Shown here piece by piece: positions 52,110 to 64,000 of a stretch of 64,000 nt of DNA. The first letter of the stretch is position 1. Each line of letters opens with the position of its first letter. The notes under the pieces were generated by a model. It made no database searches and was not told the DNA's origin. It worked only from the letters and a program-made list of their open reading frames with translations. Made by a program: the position numbers and the translations under genes. Source of the stretch: Imbricaverruca yamaguchii (taxonomy: Eukaryota; Arthropoda; Thecostraca; Neoverrucidae); NCBI GenBank assembly GCA_034440575.1, contig JAOTOL010001480.1, positions 1,024,501-1,088,500 of the forward strand. The letters run 5' to 3'.

Positions 52110-52730
52110 GTGTGGCCTGGGCTATGCGTTCAGTAGACATGTATTCAAAGCGTGCACCCGTGCTCGTGTATGCACGTATGATTTGCTGGAAGAACAATAT
52201 CGCATCAGCACTGGCATCCCATGCATGTATGCATGCTATGCACAGGGATGCATTAATGTATGGTGTGTGTCAAGCAGATGCATACAAATGTGCACGCCAT
52301 TTCACCAAGACCCGTTCGAAAATGTGGTTGTACACCAGTGGTGCATTTGCGTCGGCCAAAATGGTGGCATGAACGTGTTATCATGCCATGAACGTCCTGA
52401 CGCATTGCACCTCATTTTCCTTCTGAATTACGGTTCTGTTTTCTACCGGTTGTCATTAATCGTATGATATAGATCAGCTTCGGATATGTTCCTGTTCTGT
52501 GTTGTGCACTCCACGCTCATCCACATGTTGATCATGGAAATGTACCCATATAGGCATAATGACAAAGCACGGTAAATGATATATGCATGCAAATAATTTA
52601 TTTCGCGTGCATAGCTCCGCCGATTCCACTAGCGTCCTCGTGGCATCTGTTTGATGCACGACCAGATCCTCCGCGTTTATTTGCATGGTCTGAAAGCATG
52701 CGAGGCATTCGTGACGAGAGGTCGGCGTTA
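52110..52730. other. Unique sequence upstream of the X-box
   Basis: Motif-free open frames on both strands. No array. Confidence 0.4.
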
Positions 52731-52732
52731 CG

Positions 52733-52745
52733 GTTGCCTAGCAAC
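52733..52745. promoter_or_regulatory. X-box (RFX-type) motif
   Basis: GTTGCCTAGCAAC is a perfect palindromic X-box (RYYRCC-N-RRNRAC). RFX factors bind this motif in promoters of ciliary genes, normally within a few hundred bases of the start codon. Here an ATG with a nearby splice donor lies 215 bp downstream on the plus strand. The motif alone can occur by chance. Confidence 0.5.
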
Positions 52746-52959
52746 GGCCTACCCACACGATTCTCCAAACGAGCACCATTCGACCGCGTGGTCTTTATGC
52801 CCTGCGGCAACAAAGGCGATTCGGACAAATGCGGCGAAGTGGCCGGAACCTAACTGGACGTGTGTCGGTAAAGCGGACTGCGTGCTCACACCATGTGACC
52901 GCCGCAAGTACGTCATCAGCACGGCGACGTCAACTCATTCCATCAGCTCTGTACTCAAT

Positions 52960-52983
52960 ATGACGCCACGAGCTACACATAAG
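52960..52983 (+). CDS. Possible short first coding exon downstream of the X-box
   Basis: ATG with A at -3 opens MTPRATHK and ends at AAG followed by the consensus donor GTAAGT. A longer open frame beginning upstream at 52651 uses the same donor. No downstream exon was identified beyond the (TA)n tract. Confidence 0.25.
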
Positions 52984-53121
52984 GTAAGTTCACGGAGATA
53001 CACCTATTGGAAGGTAAAGGTCAAGGCTTTGGTTTCGCAAGTGAATGTAAGGGGCCAGGAATTGGAGGGATTGGCGATAATTCCAAGGGGTGTAGGATAT
53101 AATGGAAGTAAAATTCACACA

Positions 53122-53480
<359 letters not shown>

Positions 53481-53489
53481 CCTATGCGT

Positions 53490-55240
53490 TCCTAGACCTG
53501 ACTGGATGGTTTCCCTGGATTAAAAAAAAAACAGCGTTCAGTGGCCATATTTAGAGCAGTGTCCCAGAATGTCTAGATATCGGTGGTGAATGGCACCAAG
53601 TGGGCAATAATTGCACTCTTGCTTCTAAACCACAATGCAAAACCCATTACCATATTTAGCTGTTCCCACATTCAAATTATTAACTGAACTAAAATCAACA
53701 AAGAATCAGGAAATGTCACTTTGGAAACTTGCGTTGGTACCGTTTATTCTACGACAGCTAAATATAGGATAGAAGACCATACCTTGTTCTGAAATCCTGT
53801 CTGACCGCATTTCCTATTGATGTTTGGATTCTTGCGCACCTTTTCAACAATACATTTCCACTCTGACACCCGAATAAAAAATAGTTTTTTTTAACCCCGT
53901 TTTCGGGATAGTAAGTTTCCTGTATAGTTCCAACGGACCAGGAACGTATTCCATGCTGTACTACTACAGGCCTCAATCATTATCGATAGGAATGGGCTAT
54001 GAGATGTGCACTCCCCCGGTCGTGCGCACATGCATCAAACAGACACCTGGGCCGTATATGAAGCTCAGCTCAGAAACGTTGCCAGGTGGATGAGGCCAAA
54101 CCCCTCGAAAAAAAAGAAGTAAAAAGCGGTATCCAGCACATGCGCTCCGTGGGTGATGCGCCTTCCTCGCGACGTTTTTCCATACCCATTTCTCAGCATG
54201 TCTCTCTTCAGTTTTTGTATTGTCTGGGCTCAAACTAATGTGTTATGAGTGCGTTGGTGTATTCAACTAGAGCACGTGCTCCACCGGATGAAGTCCACCG
54301 GTAACTCGGGAGCTAGAAGAGGACATCGCCATTACACTTGGCCTATAATTGTGATGCTTGTATCCGTACTCACGCATCTCAAGGTTTCATTTTGAGACTC
54401 GATTCATCTACAGTTCTCTCGTGGCGTACCGGACACTTCCGCTTATCCTTAGCTCTATTCATGAATGTTAGATGAAGGAGTTTGATGACAGGAGATATGC
54501 ATGTTTCTCGTGAAATATTAGCGAAGGGTATGCCGGGTACTGCGCTTGTGGCAAACCACATGAACGGCTTCCTGGGGAGCTGCGCACGTGACAAGCCAAA
54601 ATAGCGGTTTGTCGGGATACTGCGTGTGTGTGAAACCACAATATTCCCCTGGTCTGAACGCCGAAATATTTTTTATTTTATGGCGGATGGATAATAAAAT
54701 TGAGTCATGGCAATTTCCTAGTTGAGATTATCCATTGTCAAACGCGGTTCATCAATGCCTACGACCCCTTGTACACGTCCTATCTACACTGCCAATTGAG
54801 TTCCATCGAAGGTCGATGTTCGTAGCCTGTCTTGTTGGCTGCCACCCCTTTCTGTGCACTTAATATCCGCTATTACACAGCACAGGCCAGCGCATAGGCG
54901 AAGCTCGCCTCTTCACGGCACAAATACGCTTGTGCTCTAGGCAGCCTGTCTTCAATCGTCAGACGATTGTCAGACGGTCGTCAGACCACCGTCCAAAACG
55001 CGACCTGAGACCTGACGGGACCGGGCGGTGGGGGACTTGAGGTGCGGCGCGGTATCCGGAAGCGTCCCTCGGCAGATCGTGAAGCGACGTGCCGCGGGGT
55101 GCTATCTTCACCACCGTCGACATCGCCGCTGCGATTAATCCTCGGCGGCGAGGGTGGCACAGCGGCGGCGGCAAATATAGCGCAGCCACTGGGTCGGCGC
55201 GGCAATTACGGCTCATGCCGTCCCGTCGCGGCGGGTGGCG
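53490..55240. other. Unique sequence, no gene identified
   Basis: AT-rich in 53.5-54.9 kb, then GC-rich. Open frames of 70-117 codons lack motifs. Confidence 0.45.
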
Positions 55241-55244
55241 CGGG

Positions 55245-55600
55245 CGCTGACCGATCCCCGGCTCGACAGACATGTCACGTGACAGGGCGATCACGGCCCG
55301 TCGAGTGGCCACGGGCGATGACCGACCACCGGCTCGACAGACATGTCACGTGACAGGGCGATCACGGCCCGTCGGGTAGCCACGGGCGATGACCGACCAC
55401 CGGCTCGACAGACATGTCACGTGACAGGGCGATCACGGCCCGTCGGCGGCGACCGAAGATTTAAACGGCCGTGTGGCCCCACGGCTCGACCACGGCTCGC
55501 AGCACATGTCACGTGACAGGGCGATCACGGCCCGTCGGGTGGCCACGGGCGATGACCGACCACCGGCTCGACAGACATGTCACGTGACAGGGTGATGTTG
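55245..55600. repeat. 71-bp minisatellite carrying a CLEAR-type E-box
   Basis: Five units are spaced exactly 71 bp apart, except for an inserted/altered segment near 55440-55500. GTCACGTGAC occurs at 55274, 55345, 55416, 55508 and 55579. Confidence 0.95.
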
Positions 55601-55604
55601 GCGC

Positions 55605-57525
55605 GTCGCGATGTTCACACACGGACCATTGATCAGCTATCGGTCCGCATTAGTCGAGTGGCGGTCGTCGCCACAATGAGATCATAAACTCGCCGAGGAT
55701 TTATTGTCGCTTTCCTCATGTCAAATTGTAGATTGCTTGAGTCTGATGGAAGGCCTGCTGCGCTACTTTTGGACCTACCCTGGTTCATCAATCCATCAAT
55801 CCACACTGTTTATGCTGATTTATGCATGCGACATGCTGCTCGTGCTGATTAGTTTGTCGGTTATCCACTTAAAACTATTACATAAGCTTCTGTTTCTGGT
55901 GAAAGATGTGCCTTGTCGATATACGTACTTGCTCTTCCGGTATGCGTCTATTATTAGCTGATCTTCAAGGTCGATGGCCCGGATCAACTAATCGGTCAAG
56001 GACCAAAGCGCCATCACTCAAAGGTGGATCCAACCCACCATTGTTTTGACAAGCTGTTCCGTCAGCGCGACGAGATGTTCCGGCTGAAGAGACCGCTTTG
56101 TTAGGTTCGGAAGAACTCCTCGAACGGTGACGATAATGATGACGATGCCAACAAGAATGAGCTTATATCAAGGTTACCTAAACCGTTTCCAGTATTTACG
56201 AAAATCACCGAAACTCTATTCGTGTTTGCATGGCGCAGATCACATTGGACGCATCGCCCTTGCTCTCCCATTCTTATCCACATCAGGCTGAGGATATCCG
56301 ATAACGCTGGTTTTATAATATTCAATCATTTTGAATCAACGCGCCTTATTATGGAAGCTGAGAAGCGTTTGTATCCCAAAATGCATGTAGATGTTCACGC
56401 CCATACATCATGCGATGCTGCTCTTGCTGGTGGAACGTGTTTTGTAAATAGTGCCGCTTTTTAGCGGAACTACTGGTACTAGTGTTTAGTACCAGTAGTA
56501 CCGCTGCATATCAGATATATCACATATAATTGGATCCCCAGTGAAAGGGAACATGGCCACCAAATTACGAGGACTGAGGTCGCTGCCGATCCACGGTATA
56601 CCCTGGTCCAGGTGTGTGAGAGGCGAGCGACGATAGTGGATGGAGTTGAGAGTTGACGGAATGGGTGATGATGTGGCTCACCCCGAGTTGCCAGTTGTCG
56701 ATTTGAAGTGTTGGCTATGTGGACCGGTGGCATCGTCATATGATATATACTATGATCTGTATGGCTTATGAGGCTTCTGTGAAGGGCAAGGCGAACATTT
56801 GGGATGACTCGAGGGGGCCGACCAGGAGTGCAGGCGTGACAGATAGGACAGCGCCCTCGTGGAGACCAAGGTCGAGATATCGTCGAGGCCCGCATCACCC
56901 GAGGTCGAACGCCTGCGGGTAATTGACTGGAAGCACATACGCTCGCTCGATCGATCGATAGTGCCGATCGGTAATCTCTCGATCGGCAATATTCGAGACG
57001 ACTCACGGGCCAAAGTCTCCCCCGTATATTGTCTCTGTGCCTCGAGGGTGGTGCGTCCGTAAGAGACAGAAGCGTAGCTGTAGCGACTACCGAGGTTAGC
57101 CCATGAAGGTGAATCTGGTTACGGTACGTCGGCGCCACCAACGTTCTGTCTACCTTGCCAACATGAAGAAAGCTATTTACGTTAGGCTTATGAACAGACA
57201 TGGTAGACGTGGCTGGCGACCGGCGGATATCCTACACATCGGGTCTCGTCCCACGAATTCCATAATCGTTGCCGTGCGCGTGGACAGGTCACAGTGGCGA
57301 GTTGTGTATGGGACTATTTACTGACCGAGAGCTACCACAAGTGCAGCACGAGGTTGTTCACCTGGTGGCCATAGACGTGCTGATGAACTGTGGGCAGCTC
57401 TGTCTAAATCAAGTGTTTCCTGCACGTGATTTGTGTCAGCCATCCGGATGTGGCTGCGCTGCTGGAGGTGGGCCGAGTGACCCTGGTGGGGAGATGTGCC
57501 CACACTGCAGGAGGGCCTGCACGGC
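55605..57525. other. Unique sequence with one strong hairpin, no confident gene
   Basis: The hairpin at 56463-56505 is listed separately. A 240-codon minus-strand frame (56479-57201) and several plus-strand frames show no family motif. Confidence 0.45.
56463..56505. other. 19-bp inverted repeat hairpin
   Basis: The left arm AGCGGAACTACTGGTACTA (56463-56481) pairs with 56487-56505 with one mismatch, around a 5-nt loop GTGTT. It is too short for a microRNA precursor of normal length. Confidence 0.85.
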
Positions 57526-57534
57526 CTAGCTGCG

Positions 57535-59130
57535 GATCGTGCATCTCCCACACCCATGGCTGGGCGGAGGACCGCGTCTCTCCCACACCCACGGCTGGGC
57601 GGAGGACCGCGTATCTCCCACACCCACGGCTGGGCGGAGGACCGCGTCTCTCCCACACCCACGGCTGGGCGGTGGACCGCGTCTCTCCCACACCCATGGC
57701 TGGGCGGAGGACCGCGTCTCTCCCACACCCATGGCTGGGCGGAGGACCGCGTCTCTCCCACACCCACGGCTGGGCGGAGGACCGCGTCTCTCCCACACCC
57801 ACGGCTGGGCGGAGGACCGCGTCTCTCCCACACCCATGGCTGGGCGGAGGACCGCGTCTCTCCCACACCCACGGCTAGATGGAGGACCGTGCTCTCCACA
57901 CCCATGGCTGGGCGGAGGACCGCGTCTCTCCCACACCCACGGCTGGGCGGAGGCCACCCGCGTCTCTCCCACACCCATGGCTGGGTGGAGGACCGCGTCT
58001 CTCCCACACCCATGGCTGGGCGGAGGACCGCGCTCTCCCAGGGACCCCTCTCCCACACCCATGGCTGGGCGGAGGACCGCGTCTCTCCCACACCCACGGC
58101 TGGGCGGAGGACCGCGTCTCTCCCACACCCATGGCTGGGCGGAGGACCGCGTCTCTCCCACACCCATGGCTGGGCGGAGGACCGCGTCTCTCCCACACCC
58201 ACGGCTGGGCGGAGGACCGCGTCTCTCCCACACCCACGGCTGGGCGGAGGACCGCGTCTCTCCCACACCCACTGCTAGATGGAGGACCGCGTCTCTCCCA
58301 CACCCACGGCTGGGCGGAGGACCGCGTCTCTCCCACACCCATGGCTGGGCGGAGGACCGCTCTCCCACACCCATGGCTAGATGGAGGACCGCGTCTCTCC
58401 CACACCCATGGCTGGGCGGAGGACCGCGTCTCTCCCACACCCATGGCTGGGCGGAGGACCGCGCCTCTCCCACACCCACGGCTAGATTGAGGACCGCGTC
58501 TCTCTCACACCCATGGCTGGGCGGAGGACCGCGTCTCTCCCACAGCCATGGCTGGGCGGAGGACCGCGTCTCTCCCACGCCCACGGCTGGGCGGAGGACC
58601 GCGTCTCTCTCACACCCATGGCTGGGCGGAGGACCGCGTCTCTCCCACACCCATGGCTGGGCGGAGGACCGCGTCTCTCCCACGCCCACGGCTGGGCGGA
58701 GGACCGCGTCTCTCCACACCCATGGCTGGGCGGAGGACCGCGTCTCTCCCACACCCACGGCTGGGTGGAGGACCGCTCTCCCACACCCATGGCTGGGCGG
58801 AGGACCGCGTCTCTCCCACACCCATGGCTGGGCGGAGGACCGCGTCTCTCCCACACCCATGGCTGGGCGGAGGACCGCGTCTCTCCCACACCCACGGCTA
58901 GGGGGAGGACCGCGTCTCTCTCACACCCATGGCTGGGCGGAGGACCGCGTCTCTCCCACACCCACGGCTGGGCGGAGGACCGCGTATCTCCCACACCCAC
59001 GGCTGGGCGGAGGACCGCGTCTCTCCCACACCCACGGCTGGGGGAGGACCGCGTCTCTCCACACCCATGGCTGGGCGGAGGACCGCGTCTCTCCCACACC
59101 CATGGCTGGGCGGAGGACCGCCACGCTCCA
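57535..59130. repeat. 35-bp minisatellite
   Basis: About 45 units of CTCCCACACCCATGGCTGGG plus a GGAGGACCGCGTCT end. One CpG position varies as CCATGG or CCACGG between units, and a few units carry deletions (57890, 58025, 58365). Open frames up to 554 codons on both strands are artefacts. Confidence 0.97.
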
Positions 59131-60465
59131 CGTGACGGACCGGACTCGACTAGCAGCTGTGTCAGGGGTAGCGGTGGACTGTGACGACTTGCAGAGGTCT
59201 TAGGGAGTAGCGGGTGACTGAGTCCACTTGCAGAGGTGTCAGGGGGTAACGTTGTCGTGTGACAAATAGCAGGGGGTGTCAGGAGGTAACGGCGGCCTGT
59301 GACGATTAACTGGGGTGTCAAGGGGTAGGAGTGGCTTGTGACGATTGCTAAGGGGTGTCAAGGAGTAAAAATAGCCCGTGCAAGTTGCATGGGTAGGTGT
59401 TTTACTGGATGGCTTGAGGTGGATGAGTCATGAGATTGAGAGGTGTTTCCCCAACATATTTATTAGCATGCTCTGGCCGAAGAGACGTCCGGAGGTGCCT
59501 GGAGGTACTGGGAGGTGTGTGCAAGTGGTCAGGAAAGCTGACCTCGTGGCGTAATTGGAGCTGTTTTCGACGCTGGACATATCCCTGGAGACAGCCAGAT
59601 AGAGGTGTGCTGGGGGAGGGGAGGAGTGAAGCGCCGGCGGTGTTATGAGGAGGGAACTATCAAGGCGGTTCAGTTGATCCAAATTGGAAGGGAACAGGCG
59701 GACCAATGATGCTGCCCTGCAGCAAGGCTGTTCCGCAGAGGTGCCGTATGGCTCTGGGTGAGTGATGCCGCTGGTATAGGATCATAGTATCGCCAGACCA
59801 ATGTGCTGCGCCGCTGTCCGTCACCACCGTCCCGTGCTGCAGATGTTTCAGCTGGCCAGACGGTGTGGCCGGACTAGGCTGGTGCCAGGTGCTCCACTGA
59901 TGAATGTTGACAGCCTCTGGTGGGCGACTCATTCAAGGCCGGAGGGTGACTCATCACAGCTTATCGCTGGCTCTCCGCTCCCTCCCTCTCTTTCTCTCCT
60001 TTGTCCTGTTCACTCCTCTCTCTCGTTCTGTCTCGCTTCGTGTCCCCATCGCCACACCTATCCGCTCACTCTCTCCGCTGTAGTTCCGATGTGCGCTGGC
60101 AGCCGTTCGATCGAATCTGCCCCGCTCGCCGCCCCCACACCCGACCCCCCTCTTATCTTCTCTCACCCTACGTCGCTCCGCCCAGCTCTCCCCTCCCCAA
60201 CACCGGGCGCGTGCCCCTGGCGGGGCCATGTGTCCGCGCGCGCCGCTGTTTCCGCGATTAGGCGAGAGCGCAGGAAGCCACACCCGGCGCGCCGCTGTCA
60301 GTCGCCGTCGGTGCCTCTCCGCGGGAGGGTGGGGGTCGTCGGTGCCGATACGCGTCGACGCCCGGCGCCAGTGTGTGTGTCGTCGACGCCGGGAGCGATC
60401 TGAGGCGGTGAGTCGACACACCTCTGCCCCCCATCCGACTGCTGTCGGCGGGGCACCACGCGGAA
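59131..60465. other. Island with short degenerate repeats, no confident gene
   Basis: Bases 59150-59400 hold degenerate ~55-bp copies with GGTGTCAGGGGGTAACG. A GTGAGT-type plus donor at 60411 follows a CpG-rich stretch, possibly a 5' UTR exon. Confidence 0.45.
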
Positions 60466-60467
60466 GT

Positions 60468-60750
60468 GGTACACTTCGGCGACTGTAGACTGTACACACT
60501 TCGGCGACTGTAGACTGTACACACTTCGGCGACTGTAGACTGTACACACTTCGGCGACTGTAGACTGTACACACTTCGGCGACTGTGCGGAAGTGGTACA
60601 CTTCGGCGACTGTAGACTGTACACACTTCGGCGACTGTAGACTGTACACACTTCGGCGACTGTAGACTGTACACACTTCGGCGACTGTAGACTGTACACA
60701 CTTCGGCGACTGTAGACTGTACACACTTCGGCGACTGTGCGGAAGTGGCA
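60468..60750. repeat. 25-bp minisatellite with larger repeat blocks
   Basis: Ten copies of GCGACTGTAGACTGTACACA plus CTTCG are interrupted three times by a GCGGAAGTGG(T/C)ACAC segment, giving blocks of four and six units. Confidence 0.95.
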
Positions 60751-61397
60751 CACCTGGTCGGCTGTAGGACGATACTCAGCTGGCTGGCTGGTGATCCGTT
60801 GACCGGGTGCTGATCTGTTGTCTAGTTGGGATGTGTTTGTCGGTGCTGACCAGTTGGCTGGTGACCTGTTGATCGGAGGTCGGTGGAAGTTAACCCTGGC
60901 CCGGGTGTCCACGTCCTTCCTGATTATACTGTGGTGGCCAGTCTCCTACCTGGGCTTTCCATGTTCGTCTATGTGCTTGCCTGTGCGTGTCCGTTGCAAT
61001 GCCTGTGCGCGTCACGTCCACGTCCACGTCGTGGCTGTCGGACCGCCTCGAGGTACCTCCGGTCCGCGCGCCGTTCCACGTGGCCGAGGACACTCCGACC
61101 ACAGCTCCCGCCGCCAACTTGGAATATTCACCGCTCGCCGACAAAAACCACGCCTGTCCGGCGCACAAAAACAGCCGACACCGGCGACTCTAATGCGGAA
61201 ATGGCCACCGAACATCGCCTCCCGCCACCGCGGTGTCATTACCGCACGGCAATTGGCGCGGGCTCTCCTCGGCGGTGTCGGCGGCGCGGGCCGGGCCGAA
61301 ATCGACCCGCGGCGTCGGCTGTCGGCGGGTCGGCGGACACGTGTTGTGTCGGCGCGGCTGCTGCGGCGGCGGACCGCCGCTGGGCGCGACAGCTGGT
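60751..61397. other. GC-rich unique sequence, no confident gene
   Basis: A plus frame contains SVEVNPGPG near 60883, superficially like a 2A-type NPGP motif, but the required DxE is not intact. CpG density rises toward 61.3 kb. Confidence 0.4.
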
Positions 61398-61429
<32 letters not shown>

Positions 61430-61430
61430 G
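61398..61430. repeat. (GACA)n microsatellite
   Basis: Eight copies of GACA. Confidence 0.97.
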
Positions 61431-61469
61431 TCGCACGTGAGCTGAGCGCGCTCTTCCGGCGGCGGCTGG

Positions 61470-61990
61470 CTGGTGGAGTGGGTGTCGTCCCGCACCGTGG
61501 GCCGGCTCGACGGAGTGGGTGTCGTCCCGCACCGTGGGCCGGCGGAGTGGGTGTCGTCCCGCACCGTGGGCCACTGCCGGCTCGGCGGAGTGGGTGTCGT
61601 CCCGCACCGTGGGCCACTGGCGGCTCGGTGTGTCCCGCACCGTGGCCGGCGGAGTGGGTGTCGTCCCGCACCGTGGGCCGGCGGAGTGGGTGTCGTCCCG
61701 CACAGTGGCCGGCGGCAGCCCGCACCTCTGCCGGCTCGGCGGAGTGGGTGTCGTCCCGCACCGTGGGCCACTGCCGGCTCGGCGGAGTGGGTGTCGTCCC
61801 GCACCGTGGGCCACTGCCGGCTCGGCGGAGTGGGTGTCGTCCCGCACCGTGGGCCACTGCCGGCTCGGCGGAGTGGATGTCGTCCCGCACCGTGGGGCCA
61901 CTGCTGGCGGAGTGGATGTCGTCCCGCACAGTCGGCCACTGCCGGCTCGGCGGAGTGGGTGTCGTCCCGCACAGTGGGCCACTGCCGGAT
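61470..61990. repeat. 43-bp minisatellite
   Basis: About 13 units beginning GTCGTCCCGCACCGTGGGCC run with frequent internal deletions of the CACTGCCGGCTCGG part. Confidence 0.96.
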
Positions 61991-61994
61991 CGGC

Positions 61995-63155
61995 GCCAGC
62001 GTTGGGGCTCCGTCTGCACATGTCCCCACATATCCAACATGGACCAGCGATGGCTGATTGGCAACTGATGCGTGCGCCGGCACACCCACCGCCGATCAGT
62101 CCCAAATCGGGATTCCATACTGGCGGCGTACAGCAGTGTTCTCGACTTAAATGTCGTCCTTCATTCCTAACTGTTCTTAACCGTTCGTAACTGGCCTTCC
62201 TAACTGGCATCATGTGTTATCGACGCGAACCGCCCGGGGCTCATAACGCCACTAAATGGGCCGCGTGGTGCAAGGGGTCAGGGCCGACAGCGATCGTTTC
62301 CGACGGTCTTTGAACCTCGAGGTGGCCGTCTCATAAATCTACACAGCGTTTCATACGTGAAACATGATGTTCATACACGTATGTTCACACAGGACATACC
62401 TGTCGTTGCCGTGAGTATCCATGCAATTAATGAGCGCTGCCCACGGCACAAGCCTGGCCGCCGTCTTCCGCTCGCGCCGCCGGTGACCTTGACCCGTGTC
62501 GCGGGGCAGGGGCCTGCGGCTGTCGGTGCACCGCACCCGGGACTGACGTTGCTGGGCGATGCATCGATCATGAGACCGTCGGAGGACGATGGTATCGCCC
62601 CAGATCTCGCGTGAGGGAATTTTGATTGGGACGGTCGACACTGTCGTGACGCACGGCTCGGAAAGCTTGAGTCGATTGGTCGGTTGGTGGCCGCTTACGT
62701 AAAGCTGGCTTCCGTTTGCAGAACTTCGCGGTCGGGAATGCTACAATATTTGCGTTCAGCTGCATCAGTGGGCCACGTATGAAGTCAGACAGTGCATCCA
62801 AGTGCCCACCAGCTAAGCGGTGCTGCATTTACCGCGCATGCCGGACTCGGGTCGTGGGATTTCCACTTTTGGTATGTGACAGTATGGTATTTAGTCGCTT
62901 GCCATTCTGTCCATCGTGCATGCCTCCCAAGTCACGTGATTTCCATAGTTACTTTACATCATGCCATCCATGTTCCTCGCCCTATAGCTGATCTGGCCTT
63001 GCGTGCGAATTTTCATTGCTACCTTGCAAATAATATATTGGCATTTTGGCATCCTGCTGTCGCTGTTTATCAAGGGAGATGAATGGCATTACTGGTGACA
63101 ACGTTATCACGTTGGCCAGTGCAGGAAACCGCACTGTCCAGCGGCTGGGCTATTC
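61995..63155. other. Unique sequence, no gene identified
   Basis: Open frames of 60-96 codons lack motifs. GTCACGTGAT occurs at 62933. Confidence 0.45.
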
Positions 63156-63159
63156 CCTG

Positions 63160-63755
63160 GACTGCCGCCCCTGGACTGTCGCTCGCTGGGAAGGCGGAGC
63201 CCCCGCCGCCGCTCCCCAGTGATCCCTGTGTCCTCTGATGTCGGCGGTCTGGGCTGTCCCTTGCTGGGAAGGCGGAGCCGCCGCCGCCGCTCCCCAGTGC
63301 TCCCTGTGTCCTCCTCTGAGAGTCCCCAGTGATCCATGTGTCCTCCCCTGAGGTCCCCGAGTGCTCCCTGTGTCCTCTGATGTCGGCGGTCTGGGCTGTC
63401 CCTGGGAAGGCGGAGCCGCCGCCGCCGCTCCCAGTGCTCCCTCTTGATCCCCAGTGTCCCTGTGTCCCCCTGATTCCCCAGTGATCCCTGTGTCCTCTGA
63501 TGTCGGCGGTCTGGGCTGTCCCTTGCTGGGAAGGCGGAGCCGCCGTCGCCGCTCCCCACTGCTCCCTGTGTCCTCCTCTGAGATTCCCCAGTGATCCCTG
63601 TGTCCTCCCCTGAGGTCCCCCAGTGCTCCCTGTGTCCTCTGATGTCGGCGGTCTGGGCCGTCCCTTGCTGGGAAGGCGGAGCCCACGCCGCCGCTCCCCA
63701 GTGCTCCCTGTGTCCTCCCCTGAGAGTCCCCCAGTGCTCCCTGTGTCTCCTCTGA
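63160..63755. repeat. Composite minisatellite, ~27-bp and ~90-bp units
   Basis: CCCAGTG(A/C)TCCCTGTGTCCTC units are mixed with a longer block containing TGATGTCGGCGGTCTGGGC and GGGAAGGCGGAGCCGCCG. The long block occurs five times. Confidence 0.93.
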
Positions 63756-64000
63756 GGTCCACGGTCGTTGATCGGATCACGTGGCGGCCGGCGGGGATCG
63801 GGGCGCGCTGGCCGCGCCGTACCCGCCAATTTGGCCGGCATTACCCGGCGGTCACGTGACGCCCATTGATTGTGACCGGCTGGGGGGGGGGGCGGCGGAT
63901 GTCAGCCACACAATGTCAAGTTCAGCCGGGCCGTCCCGACCTCAGATCGTTACACACGCCAATGGCGGATCCGGGGCCTCACTAACGGAGAACGGATGGA
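63756..64000. other. GC-rich end of the window
   Basis: It contains GTCACGTGAC at 63852 and a G9 run near 63880. No gene is seen. Confidence 0.5.

Noticed and set aside
57318..59321. Several open frames of 200-554 codons on both strands
   Set aside because: These are the 35-bp array read in every frame. The short flanking non-repeat parts carry no motif or splice support.

Overview
This window is eukaryotic nuclear DNA, most likely from an arthropod. Coding sequence is broken into short exons with GT-AG introns. It encodes an ionotropic-receptor (IR/iGluR) family protein, a family that expanded in protostomes. It also holds CCTAA/TTAGG telomere-type repeats, a tRNA-derived SINE and long (TA)n runs. 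GC-rich exons and minisatellite-laden introns would fit a crustacean, but that is a guess. No prokaryotic gene, operon or CRISPR array is present, and almost all long open frames are tandem repeats read through.

Region 0.8-14.1 kb (minus strand) is the only confidently identified gene. Seven exons join with matching intron phases into one 447-codon frame. It covers the S1 half of the ligand-binding domain, TM1, the pore loop, TM3 with a SYTANLMAFLT motif, the S2 half and TM4, and ends in a stop at 841. An upstream exon may lie at 17.5-17.6 kb. Region 15.5-24.5 kb is mostly unique sequence with relics: a telomere-type tract, a decayed transposase-like fragment, a SINE with a 15-bp target-site duplication, and small hairpins.

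Region 24.5-64 kb is dominated by more than twenty unrelated minisatellite families with units of about 10-79 bp, plus (TA)n and (GGCTGT)n tracts. Short exon-like islands sit between them: an IR-like S1 fragment near 43.3 kb, an exon near 42.3 kb, cysteine-rich exons at 45.6-46.3 kb, an exon at 46.6-46.7 kb, a possible first exon with a hydrophobic segment at 39.6 kb, and an X-box promoter motif with a short possible first exon at 52.7-53.0 kb. These islands cannot be assembled into complete genes by eye.

The main observation links the two halves. Several minisatellite arrays abut 3' splice sites, and in four places the repeated unit or duplicated block contains the acceptor AG and the first bases of the exon. 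The arrays therefore appear to have been seeded at exon boundaries. In one case the extra acceptor has mutated from AG to AA; in another, dozens of acceptor-like sequences precede the real one.
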